A stretch of 64,000 bases of DNA from an uncultured Eubacterium sp. (GCA_944380635.1 CALWID010000002.1:38897-102896); one strand, 5' to 3'; shown: positions 17,957 to 27,445, counted from the stretch's first letter. Made by a program: numbers and translations. The notes: generated by a model not told the origin, from the letters alone.

Positions 17957-18910
17957 ATGGCTAAAAGTGATAATAAAAAAGGATTTAATTACAAACTTTA
18001 CGCCGTTATTGCGTTCTTTGTTGTTGCGGCGATACTTTCCGTAACCACCGTGTATGCTTTTCAGCAGAAATACATAGCGTTTGACCCGGAAAAGACTGCT
18101 CTTAATTACGCTGACACTGTTTTTCAGCGCGGCGACGGATATAACGCTTATGCCTACACGATTTCTTCAAAGAGTGAGAAATACGGCGATTTCATTCGCA
18201 TTTACTATATGTATCCGCTAATCTACCCCGGTTATGAGCCGGGAATGAGCGACGAAGAATTTGACGCTATAAAAGACAACGGCTACAACTCCGATAAATA
18301 CAAATCAGACGCAACAGCAAATGATGACGGCACTCTTGCCGGCGAGGTTGCGGATATTATGTATCCCTACTATGTTGAACTTATAAAAACATACGGCTGG
18401 GACGATTATGACAGTATTTACAGAAATTACTTTGACCGTTTTGTTGAAGTCCGCGGGCAGGTTTTCGGCGATGAATATCTGGACGACGAATCAATGTTTA
18501 CGGCATTTGAATCAAATGTTTCCACATACGGCAACGCCGTAACGGGAACCGAGGAAGTTTTGGGCGAAGACGGAAAAACGGTAATTCAGGAAAAATCAAC
18601 AGGTCTGTTTCAGGAAATGTACGGCGAGGACTATAAGATTACAACCACTATTGTAAATGCCGCGCCTGTTGAGGACATTGATGCTTACAAAGCGGCAATG
18701 CCCGCCGATGTGCTTGAAACTTACGGGATTTCTGCGGACGATATTTCAGACGCCCAAATGATAACCGCCGAGGCTTCGCTTGAGGACGGAACAGTTATAG
18801 CAACGCTGGATATTTATGTTGTGCAGATTGGCAACACCTGGTATGTAGACAACACTTCAACCGTTACCAACCCGTTCTATGCCGAAATGCTTTCAGGCAT
18901 AAGCGCTTAA
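17957..18910 (+). CDS. Membrane-anchored extracytoplasmic protein of unknown function
   Basis: A 317-residue protein that I do not recognise. A short basic N-terminus (MAKSDNKKGFNYKLY) is followed by one hydrophobic segment (about residues 15-36). The rest should lie outside the membrane and is rich in Asp, Tyr and Glu. I use ATG 17957, which follows AAGGGGGTG; the frame continues upstream into the symporter end without a ribosome site. It is cotranscribed with the GPH symporter and ends 24 bases before a terminator. A sugar-binding or transporter-accessory role is a guess from context. Confidence 0.7.
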   Translation: MAKSDNKKGFNYKLYAVIAFFVVAAILSVTTVYAFQQKYIAFDPEKTALNYADTVFQRGDGYNAYAYTISSKSEKYGDFIRIYYMYPLIYPGYEPGMSDEEFDAIKDNGYNSDKYKSDATANDDGTLAGEVADIMYPYYVELIKTYGWDDYDSIYRNYFDRFVEVRGQVFGDEYLDDESMFTAFESNVSTYGNAVTGTEEVLGEDGKTVIQEKSTGLFQEMYGEDYKITTTIVNAAPVEDIDAYKAAMPADVLETYGISADDISDAQMITAEASLEDGTVIATLDIYVVQIGNTWYVDNTSTVTNPFYAEMLSGISA

Positions 18911-18933
18911 GGCATTTTAAACAGTTAAACAAC

Positions 18934-18971
18934 AAAACCTCTGCGGTAACGCCGCAGGGGTTTTATTTTTT
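18934..18971 (+). terminator. Intrinsic terminator of the symporter operon
   Basis: Stem AAAACCTCTGCGG / CCGCAGGGGTTTT with a T-rich tail. The remainder of the gap to 19200 shows no further gene or motif that I can support. Confidence 0.88.
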
Positions 18972-19260
18972 GGCTGCGCCACGGGGGTTTATTTTTTTGG
19001 CAGGCACAAGCCTCAGTCCTGCTATGTTTCCTGCCGTATTTTATGCTGTAATTCCCGCCGCTTTGGTAAAATTCCACAAATAAACGATTATTTTTTTGGC
19101 TTAAGAAATATTGAAATAACGCATAATAATATAGTAAACTAAAATATAGGGGCTGTATGCCGAAAAACCGAGCGGCGCAGCAGTTTAACACCTTATCACT
19201 TTAAAAGGGGCTGATTTTACGGAAAATAATATCATAATCACTTCAGGGCGCAACCAAAAA

Positions 19261-19863
19261 GTGTTTATCCGCGTTACCGAGGGGCATTTCATAACAGAAA
19301 ACGCGCATATAAATTACTATGTAGGCACTTCGGATATAAAGCACAACCACAATGTTTCCGTTGAGGCGGCAATGCTGATGGCGCAGTATTATATAGAGCG
19401 TGATATAAGCATAGACACGGTGCTTTGCCTTTATGAAACGCAGGCGCTCGGGGCGTACATTGCCCACGAACTTTCACGCCCGAGTATGCTGCAGCCGAAT
19501 CCGCAAAGCGAAATATATGTGCTGGGGCCGGAATATGACGCGGCGGGAAATATGATTTTCCGCGAAAACCTGAAAAGAATGATACACGGCAAAAAGGTGC
19601 TTGTGCTTATTTCCTGCATTACAAGCGGAAAAACGGTGCAGCGCGCTATTGACAGCGTAAACTACTACGGCGGAACGGCAGTAGGCGTAACGGCGGCTTT
19701 CAGCCGGGCAAAAAGCATTGCCGGAATAGAAGTAAATTCCATTTTCACTCAGGACGATTTGCCGGGCTACCATGTTTACAGCAAGCACGACTGCCCGCTG
19801 TGCAGGCAGGGCGTACCGGTTAAAGGCATTGCCAACGGCCACGGATATTCCACTCTGCCTTAA
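19261..19863 (+). CDS. Orotate-phosphoribosyltransferase-like protein
   Basis: A type I phosphoribosyltransferase-fold protein of at least 200 residues. The PRPP-binding loop reads LVLISCITSGKTVQRAI, and the N-terminal block VFIRVTEGHFITENAHINYY matches orotate PRTase relatives that lack a decarboxylase partner. The C-terminal end holds CPLCRQG, a possible metal-binding pair. GTG 19261 is the first usable start, but its ribosome site is poor. The frame is open upstream to 19189, and the residues encoded there look like family N-terminus. AAAAGGGG (19203-19210) lies 8 bases before an ACG codon at 19219, so the true start may be earlier and non-canonical. Confidence 0.78.
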   Translation: MFIRVTEGHFITENAHINYYVGTSDIKHNHNVSVEAAMLMAQYYIERDISIDTVLCLYETQALGAYIAHELSRPSMLQPNPQSEIYVLGPEYDAAGNMIFRENLKRMIHGKKVLVLISCITSGKTVQRAIDSVNYYGGTAVGVTAAFSRAKSIAGIEVNSIFTQDDLPGYHVYSKHDCPLCRQGVPVKGIANGHGYSTLP

Positions 19864-19879
19864 ATGTGAAATATCATTC

Positions 19880-19907
19880 TTGACTTTTAAAATCTATGTG
19901 TTATAAT
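19880..19907 (+). promoter_or_regulatory. Promoter of the T-box leuAB operon
   Basis: TTGACT at 19880-19885 and TATAAT at 19902-19907 with a 16-base spacer. Transcription would begin near 19914, at the start of the T-box leader. Confidence 0.75.
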
Positions 19908-19913
19908 TACTTT

Positions 19914-20200
19914 ATCCGATAGGATTGGTAAACTTAATATTACCCAAAAAAGACTGCGATGCGGAAAAAGACTGTAATTTGAGGTTCAGAGAGCCGGCGG
20001 GCGGTGAAAGCCGGTACAGGAATTATGGTGCATAGCTCTCCGCGGAGTTGCCGCCCTGAAAACTTTGGATAGGGGCGGACGCGTAACGGCGTTATTCGTT
20101 AAGGCATTTGTTGATGCTAAAGGGTGGAATTTTTCCGCCGAAGTAGGGTGGTACCGTGTAGATTTTTCTACGCCCCTATATCATATGGGGCGTATTTTTT
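19914..20200 (+). promoter_or_regulatory. T-box riboswitch (branched-chain amino acid type)
   Basis: The conserved T-box AGGGTGGTACCGTG is at 20145-20158. Stem I elements are present: the AGAGAG bulge region followed by GCCGGCGGGCGGTGAAAGCCGG. The terminator TACGCCCC / GGGGCGTA (20169-20194) ends in TTTTTT. Uncharged tRNA pairs with the specifier and with the T-box bulge, which prevents termination and allows leuA-leuB transcription. A leucine CTC codon occurs in the expected specifier region at 20036-20040, in either of two overlapping registers. I cannot settle the register by eye, so leucine is inferred mainly from the downstream genes. Confidence 0.92.
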
Positions 20201-20220
20201 ATGCCCTTCAAAAGAAAGGA

Positions 20221-20388
20221 GTTTTAGTGTGAAAATTCACGCTAAAACCGATTACATTCCCCTCAAAATTTGCCTGCGGCATAATTTTTGAGATGGCTGT
20301 AATCACCATTAACGCCTTATCAGGCTACAATAAGTCGTTAATGATTTTATTATTTTTTATATGTAGCCTGAAAGGCTATGGTGATACA
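20221..20388 (+). promoter_or_regulatory. Structured second leader segment before leuA
   Basis: Three potential stem-loops follow the T-box terminator. First, TTTTAGTGTGAA / TTCACGCTAAAA (about 20223-20248). Second, GATTACA..CTCAAAATT with AATTTTTGAG..TGTAATC (about 20252-20304). Third, CATTAACGcCTTAT / ATAAGtCGTTAATG (20307-20343) followed by ATTTTATTATTTTTTAT, a terminator-like unit. The third competes with a long pairing of 20302-20329 to 20362-20385, which would cover the leuA ribosome site just before ATG 20389. It may be a second attenuator or an inserted palindromic element. Confidence 0.6.
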
Positions 20389-22122
20389 ATGCTTAAAGGA
20401 TACAAAAAATATATTCCGTTCAAGCCAATCAACATTCCGGACAGAACTTGGCCGGACAAAACTATTACCAAAGCGCCGATATGGTGCTCAGTGGATTTAA
20501 GGGACGGCAACCAGGCGCTTGTTGACCCGATGAATTTGGAAGAAAAACTTGAACTTTTCAAGACGCTTATAGACATCGGCGTTAAAGAGATAGAGGTGGG
20601 CTTCCCTTCTGCTTCTGAAACAGAATACGAGATTTTAAGAACTTTGATTGAAGGCAATTATATCCCTGATGATGTTACTATTCAGGTGCTTGTGCAGGCA
20701 AGGGCGCACCTTATTAAAAAAACTTTTGAGGCAATCAAAGGCGCAAAAAATGTTATAGTTCATTTCTACAATTCAACTTCAACACTTCAGCGCAAAGTTG
20801 TTTTCAAGACCGATATGCAGGGAGTTATTGACATTGCCGTTGACGGCGCAAAACTTATTAAAGAACTTACGGACGAGGAATTAAAACAATATCCCGATAT
20901 GAATATCCGCTATGAATATTCGCCGGAATCATTTACCGGCACGGAGATAGACAATGCCGTGTGGATATGCGAAGAGGTTATGAAAGTTATGGGCGCAACG
21001 CCCGAAAACCCGATTATTCTTAACCTGCCCTCCACCGTTGAGTGCTCTACGCCAAACTGTTATGCGGACCAGATTGAATATTTCTGCCGCCACATCAGCA
21101 ACAGGGACGCGTGCATTATTTCACTGCACCCGCACAATGACCGCGGCGAAGGCGTTGCGGCAACTGAACTTGCGCTTATGGCGGGCGCGGACAGAGTTGA
21201 GGGCACGCTTTTCGGCAACGGCGAGCGTACAGGCAATGTGGATTTGGTTACTCTTGCGCTTAATATGTGGACTCAAGGGGTTGACCCGAAACTTGATTTC
21301 CACGATATAAACAAGATAAAAGATGTTTACGAGCGCACTACCAAGATGAAAGTGCCGCCGCGCCAGCCGTATGCGGGTGAACTTGTATTCACGGCATTTT
21401 CCGGCTCTCATCAGGACGCTATCAACAAGGGCAAGATATATATGGAAGAAACCCATTCGGATTACTGGGAAGTTCCCTATCTTCCGATTGACCCGGCTGA
21501 TGTAGGCAGAGAATATGAGCCCGTTATCAGAATTAATTCCCAGAGCGGCAAGGGCGGCGCGGCGTTTATTCTTTCAACCGATTACGGCATAAAAATGCCT
21601 AAGGCAATGCAAACGGAATTCGGCGCAACGGTTAAGCACGCCTGTGACGCCAAGGGCAAGGAACTTAAGCCGGATGAAGTATTTGACCTTTTCCAGAAAG
21701 AATACAGAAATGTTGTTGGCCCATACAGAATAATGAACCACAAAACCTTTGAAGAAAAAGAGGAAAACGAATACCTTACGCGAGTTCATTTTGAGGGCGA
21801 AATTAAAGTTAGGGACGGCAGCCTTGTTAAGATAGACGGCAAGGGAAGCGGTCCGATAGAGGCTTTCTTTAACGCGCTGGGGCAAATCGGAATTACCGGA
21901 TATCAATTTGTTGATTACAGCGAACACGCCATTTCCGTTGGTGAGGATTCAAAGGCGATTTCATATATTCACCTTAAAAATCCGCAGGGCAAAGATGTTT
22001 TCGGCATAGGCGTTTCACACAACATAGGCTACGCCTCACTTAAAGGCATAATCTGCGCTATAAACAGGGACCAGCCGGACTGCGTGCGTGATGATACAAT
22101 GCCCGGAATTTTCGAGAAATAA
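20389..22122 (+). CDS. leuA: 2-isopropylmalate synthase
   Basis: A 577-residue LeuA of the long (type 2, about 560-residue) class. It condenses 2-oxoisovalerate with acetyl-CoA in the first committed step of leucine synthesis. Visible motifs: [15 protein letters not shown] with the metal-binding Asp, [12 protein letters not shown], and the HPHNDRG metal site. A C-terminal regulatory (leucine-binding) domain covers about residues 430-577. I start at ATG 20389 ([11 protein letters not shown]), which matches the family. The frame runs in-phase from an ATG at 20293 through 32 residues rich in Leu/Ile, but that part overlaps leader structures and is unlike LeuA. leuB follows 13 bases after the stop. 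Confidence 0.95.
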   Translation: MLKGYKKYIPFKPINIPDRTWPDKTITKAPIWCSVDLRDGNQALVDPMNLEEKLELFKTLIDIGVKEIEVGFPSASETEYEILRTLIEGNYIPDDVTIQVLVQARAHLIKKTFEAIKGAKNVIVHFYNSTSTLQRKVVFKTDMQGVIDIAVDGAKLIKELTDEELKQYPDMNIRYEYSPESFTGTEIDNAVWICEEVMKVMGATPENPIILNLPSTVECSTPNCYADQIEYFCRHISNRDACIISLHPHNDRGEGVAATELALMAGADRVEGTLFGNGERTGNVDLVTLALNMWTQGVDPKLDFHDINKIKDVYERTTKMKVPPRQPYAGELVFTAFSGSHQDAINKGKIYMEETHSDYWEVPYLPIDPADVGREYEPVIRINSQSGKGGAAFILSTDYGIKMPKAMQTEFGATVKHACDAKGKELKPDEVFDLFQKEYRNVVGPYRIMNHKTFEEKEENEYLTRVHFEGEIKVRDGSLVKIDGKGSGPIEAFFNALGQIGITGYQFVDYSEHAISVGEDSKAISYIHLKNPQGKDVFGIGVSHNIGYASLKGIICAINRDQPDCVRDDTMPGIFEK

Positions 22123-22135
22123 GGAGAGCAGCAAA

Positions 22136-23206
22136 ATGAACAACTATAAAATTACTGTTTTGAAGGGCGACGGTATCGGCCCGGAAATAGTGGACGAATG
22201 TATAAAAGTGCTTGACGCCGCAGGTGAAAAATTCGGCTTTAAATTTGACTATAATTATCAACTGCTCGGCGGCTGCGCGATAGACGCCAAAGGCGTGCCC
22301 TATCCAAAGGAAACCGAGGAGGCGTGCAAAGCGTCTGACGCCGTACTGCTCGGCGCGGTAGGCGGCCCGAAATGGGATAACCAGCCCGGCAGCAACCGCC
22401 CGGAGGCAGGCCTGCTTGCAATAAGGGAATCGCTTGGTCTTTTTGCCAACCTGCGCCCCGCAAAAATATTTGCGCCGCTTAAAAACGCCTCTCCCATTAA
22501 AGAAGAAATTATAGGCGACGGGCTTGATATTCTGATTGTGCGCGAACTTACAGGCGGCATATATTTCGGCGACCGAGGCACATATGAGGAAAACGGCATT
22601 GAGGGCGCTTATGACACGGAGCGATACACCGTGCCTGAAATAGAAAGAATTTTGCGCGCGGGATTTGAATACGCTATGAAGAGAAATAAAAAACTCACCT
22701 GTGTAGACAAGGCAAATGTGCTTGATTCCTCAAGACTTTGGCGCAAGGTGGCTGAAAGAGTCAAAGAGGATTACCCAGAGGTTGAACTTTCATATATGTA
22801 TGTGGACAACTGCGCAATGCAACTTGTGCGCAACCCCGGCCAGTTTGACACCATAGTAACCTCAAATATGTTCGGCGATATTCTTTCAGACGAGGCGTCA
22901 ATGATAAGCGGCTCAATCGGAATGCTTGCCTCTGCGTCGCTTGCCAAAGGCACATTCGGACTTTATGAGCCTATTCACGGCTCCGCGCCCGATATTGCCG
23001 GCCAGCAAAAGGCAAATCCGCTTGCTACTATTCTTTCCGGCGCAATGATGCTGCGCTACACATTCGGCGAAAGCGAGGCGGCAGATGCAATAGAAAAGGC
23101 GGTTGACACCGCTCTTACTAAGGCAAGAACGCCCGATATATATGAGGACGGATTTAAAAAGGTTACCACTTCCGAAATGGGCGACCTTGTTGCATCCTTG
23201 CTGTAA
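22136..23206 (+). CDS. leuB: 3-isopropylmalate dehydrogenase
   Basis: A 356-residue LeuB. It oxidatively decarboxylates 3-isopropylmalate with NAD+ and a divalent metal. Motifs: [12 protein letters not shown] at the start, the substrate segment [36 protein letters not shown], the metal-binding [12 protein letters not shown], and the NAD-binding [18 protein letters not shown]. Start ATG 22136 follows AAGGAGAGCAGCAAA. It is the last gene of the T-box operon. The isomerase genes leuC and leuD, usually adjacent, are not in this window. Confidence 0.96.
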   Translation: MNNYKITVLKGDGIGPEIVDECIKVLDAAGEKFGFKFDYNYQLLGGCAIDAKGVPYPKETEEACKASDAVLLGAVGGPKWDNQPGSNRPEAGLLAIRESLGLFANLRPAKIFAPLKNASPIKEEIIGDGLDILIVRELTGGIYFGDRGTYEENGIEGAYDTERYTVPEIERILRAGFEYAMKRNKKLTCVDKANVLDSSRLWRKVAERVKEDYPEVELSYMYVDNCAMQLVRNPGQFDTIVTSNMFGDILSDEASMISGSIGMLASASLAKGTFGLYEPIHGSAPDIAGQQKANPLATILSGAMMLRYTFGESEAADAIEKAVDTALTKARTPDIYEDGFKKVTTSEMGDLVASLL

Positions 23207-23236
23207 CGCAAAATTATAATAACAAAGCAAAAATAA

Positions 23237-23588
23237 AGGGGCTTTCCGTTTGGAAAGCCCCTCAGCGTGTCGAAAAAGGTTCTATTGAGAAAATAAGGCT
23301 TTCACGACACGCTGGGAGGCTGCCGAGAAATCGAGTTGGATTTCGCATTTGACGGATTGTAGGCGTACAGAGGTACGGTAAATCCGGCAAAGGCGGAAAG
23401 CGCAAATGCCGCACAGTTGTGCGGCATTTCTTTTTTTTGAGTTTAGACTATATCAATATATGCTTTAACTAAAATATAGTAATTTGGGTTTTATTTTATT
23501 TTTAAAAATTGTCTATTTTGCTTTTATCTACGCGCGGTGCAACCGACTTTATCGACAGCCTGAGGGGCTTTCCGTTTGGAAAGCCCCT
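23237..23588. mobile_element. MITE-like element with self-palindromic inverted ends
   Basis: The left end holds GGGGCTTTCC-gttt-GGAAAGCCCC followed by TCAGCGTGTCGA. The right end holds TCGACAGCCTGA followed by the same GGGGCTTTCC-gttt-GGAAAGCCCC. The two ends are therefore inverted repeats of about 36 bases enclosing roughly 350 bases. Inside are an inverted pair CAGCGTGTCG / CGACACGCTG (23263-23312), a hairpin CGGATT..CGTAC-agag-GTACG..AATCCG (about 23354-23387), and a terminator-like stem at 23407-23443. There is no transposase, so it may be a non-autonomous element. The left hairpin also serves as the leuB terminator. Confidence 0.5.
23407..23443 (+). terminator. Terminator-like hairpin within the MITE-like element
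   Basis: AATGCCGCA-cagt-TGTGCGGCATT followed by CTTTTTTTT. It could end leftover readthrough from leuB or an RNA transcribed from the element itself. Confidence 0.8.
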
Positions 23589-23665
23589 TTCAGTCTGTAG
23601 AAAAGCCCTAAACTGTGGCAAAGGTTAATTTTTGAAGTTTTAGTTTGAGGAAGCGCTGAGGCGGA

Positions 23666-25288
23666 TTAAACATTGGCGGCGGAAATGATTTCATCAATAT
23701 TCTTTTCCGTTTCAGAAACACGGCTTTGAATATCCGACCCGTGCTCCGCCCCTCCCTGAAGATAAACCAAGGTGAACTGCTCTTCATCATAATCATCTTC
23801 ATTGCAGAAATACGCAACGGCATAACCGTTTTTATTAAATTCGCGGCGGTAAACGCGCTCGCCGTTTATTGTGTAAGTGTTATAGCCGTAATTACTGTTT
23901 ATCTGGGCGATAAAAATCGGCGTAAACGAGCCGTTTTCATCCATTTCGCTGATACGGCTGGTGCCTTTCCATATACGGGAAGTGCGCTCATCATATGTGT
24001 ATGTATTACGGCAGATGTCAGTTTTTGAGCCGTTTTTGCGCAGTATATAAAAACGGGTTTCATCATCTGAATCCTGCATTTGGGAAACGCCCTCATTATC
24101 AAACACTTTAGCGGCGGAAGAGCCATTCCACCTGAACACTTCAAACTTATATTCCGGCTGAGTTTCAAGCACATGATTGCCGTCATCATCAGTGGCGGAA
24201 ATTTTTTTATTAAACCTGTAAACCGTTAAGAGTTCATTTACACCGTCGCCGTCAAAATCAATTAAATCGGCAACGCAAAGGCCATCCGCAAAGCAGGTGC
24301 GGGATGATGAATCGTATTCCGGCTCGCCGTACTTTGAAACATAATCGTTTACTATATTTGAATACGCCTGAGCCATAAGCTGCTCGCCGGATTTGGCGGA
24401 AACGGGCAGGGCGCCCTCATCGGCGCCGCCGAAACTGTCTATTGCAGCGGAAACGGAATCCAGCAGAGCCTCCGCGCTTGCCGCCGTTATGTTTGAAAGG
24501 CGAATAGTTTCATAATCCACAGTATTTATCTTGCCTTTTTCGGCGTAAATATCATTTACCGGGTCGTACTCACATTCACGGGTGCTTTTAAACTTACTGC
24601 CGTGCAGGTTTAAAAGCGTCATAGTTTTTTCATCATCGGCGGATAACTCGCCTATATAAAATTCATTGCCGCGGCGGTAAAGCGATATCCAACTGCCCAC
24701 ATTGGAATGATTTACGGCAACATTTGCGGCATGGGAATAAAGGCGGATGAAATCGCCGCCGTCATAGCCCCACACTTCAACCTGATAAGCGCTGCCGCTC
24801 CTGAAAGCAAGCAGAAGTTCGGATTTCCCGTTACCGTCAAAATCCACCTCGCGGGCAAAAGAAAGCCCGGACATTCTGTATATCTCGCCGGTATTATCCG
24901 CCTGCTCGGTTTTTGCCGATCCATACTCCCCTATTATATTGGCGCAGACTTTGGCGGCGTCATCCTCAAAGCGGTTTTCGCTGCGTGTTTCTCCGCTGAG
25001 CGCAATATAAAAAATAAGCGGAGTAATAATAATTGCAGCCGCAAGCAAAACGGCAACGCCCGCCCTGAACCCGATTGAGATAGAGGAAACGCTGGCTTTT
25101 ATTTTTACAAGTATTTTTTTAATTATCCTGCGGATTTTTGCGGGGGTGAGCCTGCGGACTTTTTCAAAAAGCGTTTTTACAGCGCTTTTAACCTCGCTTA
25201 AATCTACCTGAGGCAGGGTAAAACGGCGCTGAGATGATGAGGCGATATAATCGTCCCACTCTTCATCAAAATAAGTATATTTTTTCAG
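23666..25288 (-). CDS. Single-pass membrane protein with two FG-GAP/VCBS-like repeats, CTG start
   Basis: I read a 540-residue protein starting at CTG 25288, placed 7 bases after AGGGGGGTG. Its first residues (KKYTYFDEEWDDYIASSSQR) look like a genuine N-terminus, and there is no ATG, GTG or TTG in this frame until 25048, inside the membrane segment. About 80 cytoplasmic residues, ending in a basic stretch, precede one TM helix (AAAIIITPLIFYIAL). The outer part has two calcium-binding-loop-like repeats, DFDGNGKSELLLAF and DFDGDGVNELLTVY, as in FG-GAP/VCBS propeller proteins. No close family is recognised. A surface or cell-wall role is inferred. Confidence 0.72.
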   Translation of the reverse strand: MKKYTYFDEEWDDYIASSSQRRFTLPQVDLSEVKSAVKTLFEKVRRLTPAKIRRIIKKILVKIKASVSSISIGFRAGVAVLLAAAIIITPLIFYIALSGETRSENRFEDDAAKVCANIIGEYGSAKTEQADNTGEIYRMSGLSFAREVDFDGNGKSELLLAFRSGSAYQVEVWGYDGGDFIRLYSHAANVAVNHSNVGSWISLYRRGNEFYIGELSADDEKTMTLLNLHGSKFKSTRECEYDPVNDIYAEKGKINTVDYETIRLSNITAASAEALLDSVSAAIDSFGGADEGALPVSAKSGEQLMAQAYSNIVNDYVSKYGEPEYDSSSRTCFADGLCVADLIDFDGDGVNELLTVYRFNKKISATDDDGNHVLETQPEYKFEVFRWNGSSAAKVFDNEGVSQMQDSDDETRFYILRKNGSKTDICRNTYTYDERTSRIWKGTSRISEMDENGSFTPIFIAQINSNYGYNTYTINGERVYRREFNKNGYAVAYFCNEDDYDEEQFTLVYLQGGAEHGSDIQSRVSETEKNIDEIISAANV

Positions 25289-25384
25289 CGCTCTTCACCC
25301 CCCTTGCAGGCTTTTAAGTGTTGGTATACCAGTAATTTTATATAAGGTATAATATAATTTTGTATAAATTTATAATTATTTATA

Positions 25385-26356
25385 CTATTTTATGTATCTA
25401 ATATCGTTTCCCTCTAAAACAAGCACGGAATACTCGCCGGCAAGGCGGCTTGTTACCCTTTGGTTATAATCGCGTTCCAGGTCTTCAAAACTGAAATTTG
25501 TGCTTATAATAGTTGCTTTTTTCTTTAAAATACGGGTATTTACTATATTATAAAGGCACGCCTCTGAAAACTGATTTTTATATTCCGTGCCAAGGTCATC
25601 CAAAATAAGCAAATCCGTGTTTAAAATATCATGCTCATTATAATTTATATTATCCGTTCTGCCGAAATTTTCATCCTGCAAATCAGAAAAAATATTTTGG
25701 CTGGTGCCGTAAATAACGGAATAACCCTTATTGATTGCAACATTTGCTATGGCAAGGCTGAGATGGGTTTTGCCAAGCCCCGTGCCGCCCATAAACAGCA
25801 GATTCGGCGACTGCGGCGTAAATTTTTGGGCGTACATACGGCAGGATTCAAGTATTTTCTCCGCCTTTTCGCGTGGCGATATACTGCCTTGCGACGCTGT
25901 GTCCGGGTAATACTCCGTTTTAAAAGTATCAAAAGTACAGTCGTCAATAGGAGCGTCTTTTCTGATAGATTCACGCTCTATTTCCTTTAAAAGTTCCCTG
26001 TGGCAGCTGCACATACGGTTTTGTGTATAACCCGTATCCGAGCAAACGGGGCAGATATATTTAATGGTAAGAGCGTCCTCATCAAAGCCCGCTTTTACAA
26101 GCAGTTCTTTTTTACGCTTTTGCAGGGCGAGGCTTTTTTCCTTTAATTTATCAATTTCTCCCTTAACATTCTCCCCCCTGAAAAGCAGGGTTGAAACACT
26201 AAGCCCTATTCTTGCAAGTTCCTGCTGAATTTGAGCAAGTTCGGGTATTTTTTTCATTGCTTCATCAGTGCGCCGCTGTAAATCAGATTCAGCGATGCTG
26301 CGCCTGCGCTCTAAAATATTGAGCGCTTTTTGGTAAACATAACTTCTGTAAGGCAT
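25385..26356 (-). CDS. dnaI: DnaI/DnaC-type helicase-loading ATPase
   Basis: A 323-residue AAA+ protein of the primosome, which loads the replicative helicase. The N-terminal half is helical and ends in a zinc-binding cluster, CPVC (102-105) and CSCH (116-119). The AAA+ core has Walker A GGTGLGKTH (190-198), Walker B LLILDDLGTE, and sensor 1 in IISTNFSFEDL. ATP binding and hydrolysis control helicase release. It lies 9 bases downstream of the DnaD-domain gene on the same strand, a standard Firmicutes primosome pairing. Assignment by motif and context is secure; the DnaC versus DnaI naming varies. Confidence 0.92.
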   Translation of the reverse strand: MPYRSYVYQKALNILERRRSIAESDLQRRTDEAMKKIPELAQIQQELARIGLSVSTLLFRGENVKGEIDKLKEKSLALQKRKKELLVKAGFDEDALTIKYICPVCSDTGYTQNRMCSCHRELLKEIERESIRKDAPIDDCTFDTFKTEYYPDTASQGSISPREKAEKILESCRMYAQKFTPQSPNLLFMGGTGLGKTHLSLAIANVAINKGYSVIYGTSQNIFSDLQDENFGRTDNINYNEHDILNTDLLILDDLGTEYKNQFSEACLYNIVNTRILKKKATIISTNFSFEDLERDYNQRVTSRLAGEYSVLVLEGNDIRYIK

Positions 26357-26365
26357 AACTGCTCC

Positions 26366-27445
26366 TTAATATTTAATATCTGTATTATTAAGCGCGTCTT
26401 TTTTTATCTTATTCAAATCATAAGTGGGCGGGCGGCTGATTTCGCCGCGGCGGCTTTTTTCTTTTTGCGATTTCTGCCGCTCAAAATGCTCGCTTTCGCG
26501 CTTTGCGTCCTCCGGCGTTTTGATTCCCGCTTTTTTCCAATTTTTAAGTATTTTATCCATATAGCGCAAATCGGGTTTGTCTATATTTTCATTCATAATC
26601 TCCGCCGCGCGGAATATCATTTCATCTGAAAAATCCTGACGCCAGCGGTTTATCATTTCACGCTGCTTTTCCGTTGGCGAATCTTTTGTAAATCCCGCCG
26701 TGTCCTTTAAACTCTGCCAAAAAGCGTCCGTCTTTTCAAGTTCGCATATTCTGCTTTCCGCAAGAGCGGGGGTATCAATGCCGTCTTCCAGCCAGTTCTG
26801 AGCCGTTTTATAAAAATAGCCCGGGCTTACCGCCCTGCCGTTTGACCTTAAATTCTCACAATAGGCAAGCAGCATCATAACAACTTCCGGCGGCATACCG
26901 TAAAATTCCGTTAGATTAACAATCATTTCCTGCTCTGAATGGCTTATAGTGCGCCCGTAAACAGACTGCGCCTCATTTAACAACTGCGCCACCTGCGGTT
27001 TTTCACTGCTTATGGCAACTATCTCTTTAGGGGAAAGCACGGGCGCTTTAATTCCGCGGCTTGCGCTCTGCTTTTTTTGCGGTTTTTCGCTTTCAGTAAT
27101 TTGGGCAGGCTCGGTTTTTTTCTGCCCGCCGTTTTCCTCAGCCAAAGGCTCTGCCGCTCGCTCAAGCCCCGCCGCCGGCACATAATTTGAACTGCCGTCT
27201 TTCCCGCTGCTCAAAACGCCCTCTTCTATCCAGAAATCCATCATATTTTCGGCGTCCGCCTGCGGTATTCCGAGTTTTTTTGATAACTCAGCCGAAGTGG
27301 CAACGCCGTTTCTGCTTAAAATATAGAGCAGCGCTTTTACCTGATATTCGCTTGCAAGTTTTATGTACTTTTCCGCCAGTGCGGCAGGAACGAAAAACAT
27401 ACCGTCTTTCCATATTTTTCCCGCCGGGTTAATACGATAATCCAT
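26366..27445 (-). CDS. DnaD/DnaB-like replication initiation protein
   Basis: A 359-residue primosome protein. An N-terminal winged-helix-like region (LYILSRNGVATSAELSKKLG) is followed by a low-complexity Lys/Glu/Ser linker and a DnaD domain near residues 165-320. The domain holds the helical block EMIVNLTEFYGMPPEVV and ends in the conserved DnaD tail RYMDKILKNWKKAGI. These proteins remodel DNA and recruit the helicase loader in Firmicutes. It is the first gene of the operon with dnaI. A charged, basic linker suggests DNA contacts. Confidence 0.9.
   Translation of the reverse strand: MDYRINPAGKIWKDGMFFVPAALAEKYIKLASEYQVKALLYILSRNGVATSAELSKKLGIPQADAENMMDFWIEEGVLSSGKDGSSNYVPAAGLERAAEPLAEENGGQKKTEPAQITESEKPQKKQSASRGIKAPVLSPKEIVAISSEKPQVAQLLNEAQSVYGRTISHSEQEMIVNLTEFYGMPPEVVMMLLAYCENLRSNGRAVSPGYFYKTAQNWLEDGIDTPALAESRICELEKTDAFWQSLKDTAGFTKDSPTEKQREMINRWRQDFSDEMIFRAAEIMNENIDKPDLRYMDKILKNWKKAGIKTPEDAKRESEHFERQKSQKEKSRRGEISRPPTYDLNKIKKDALNNTDIKY

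Noticed and set aside
20293-20388. ATG 20293 as leuA start or as a leader peptide
   Set aside because: It has no good ribosome site and no stop before leuA, and the extra 32 residues are unlike LeuA. I kept it only as a possible effect on leader folding.
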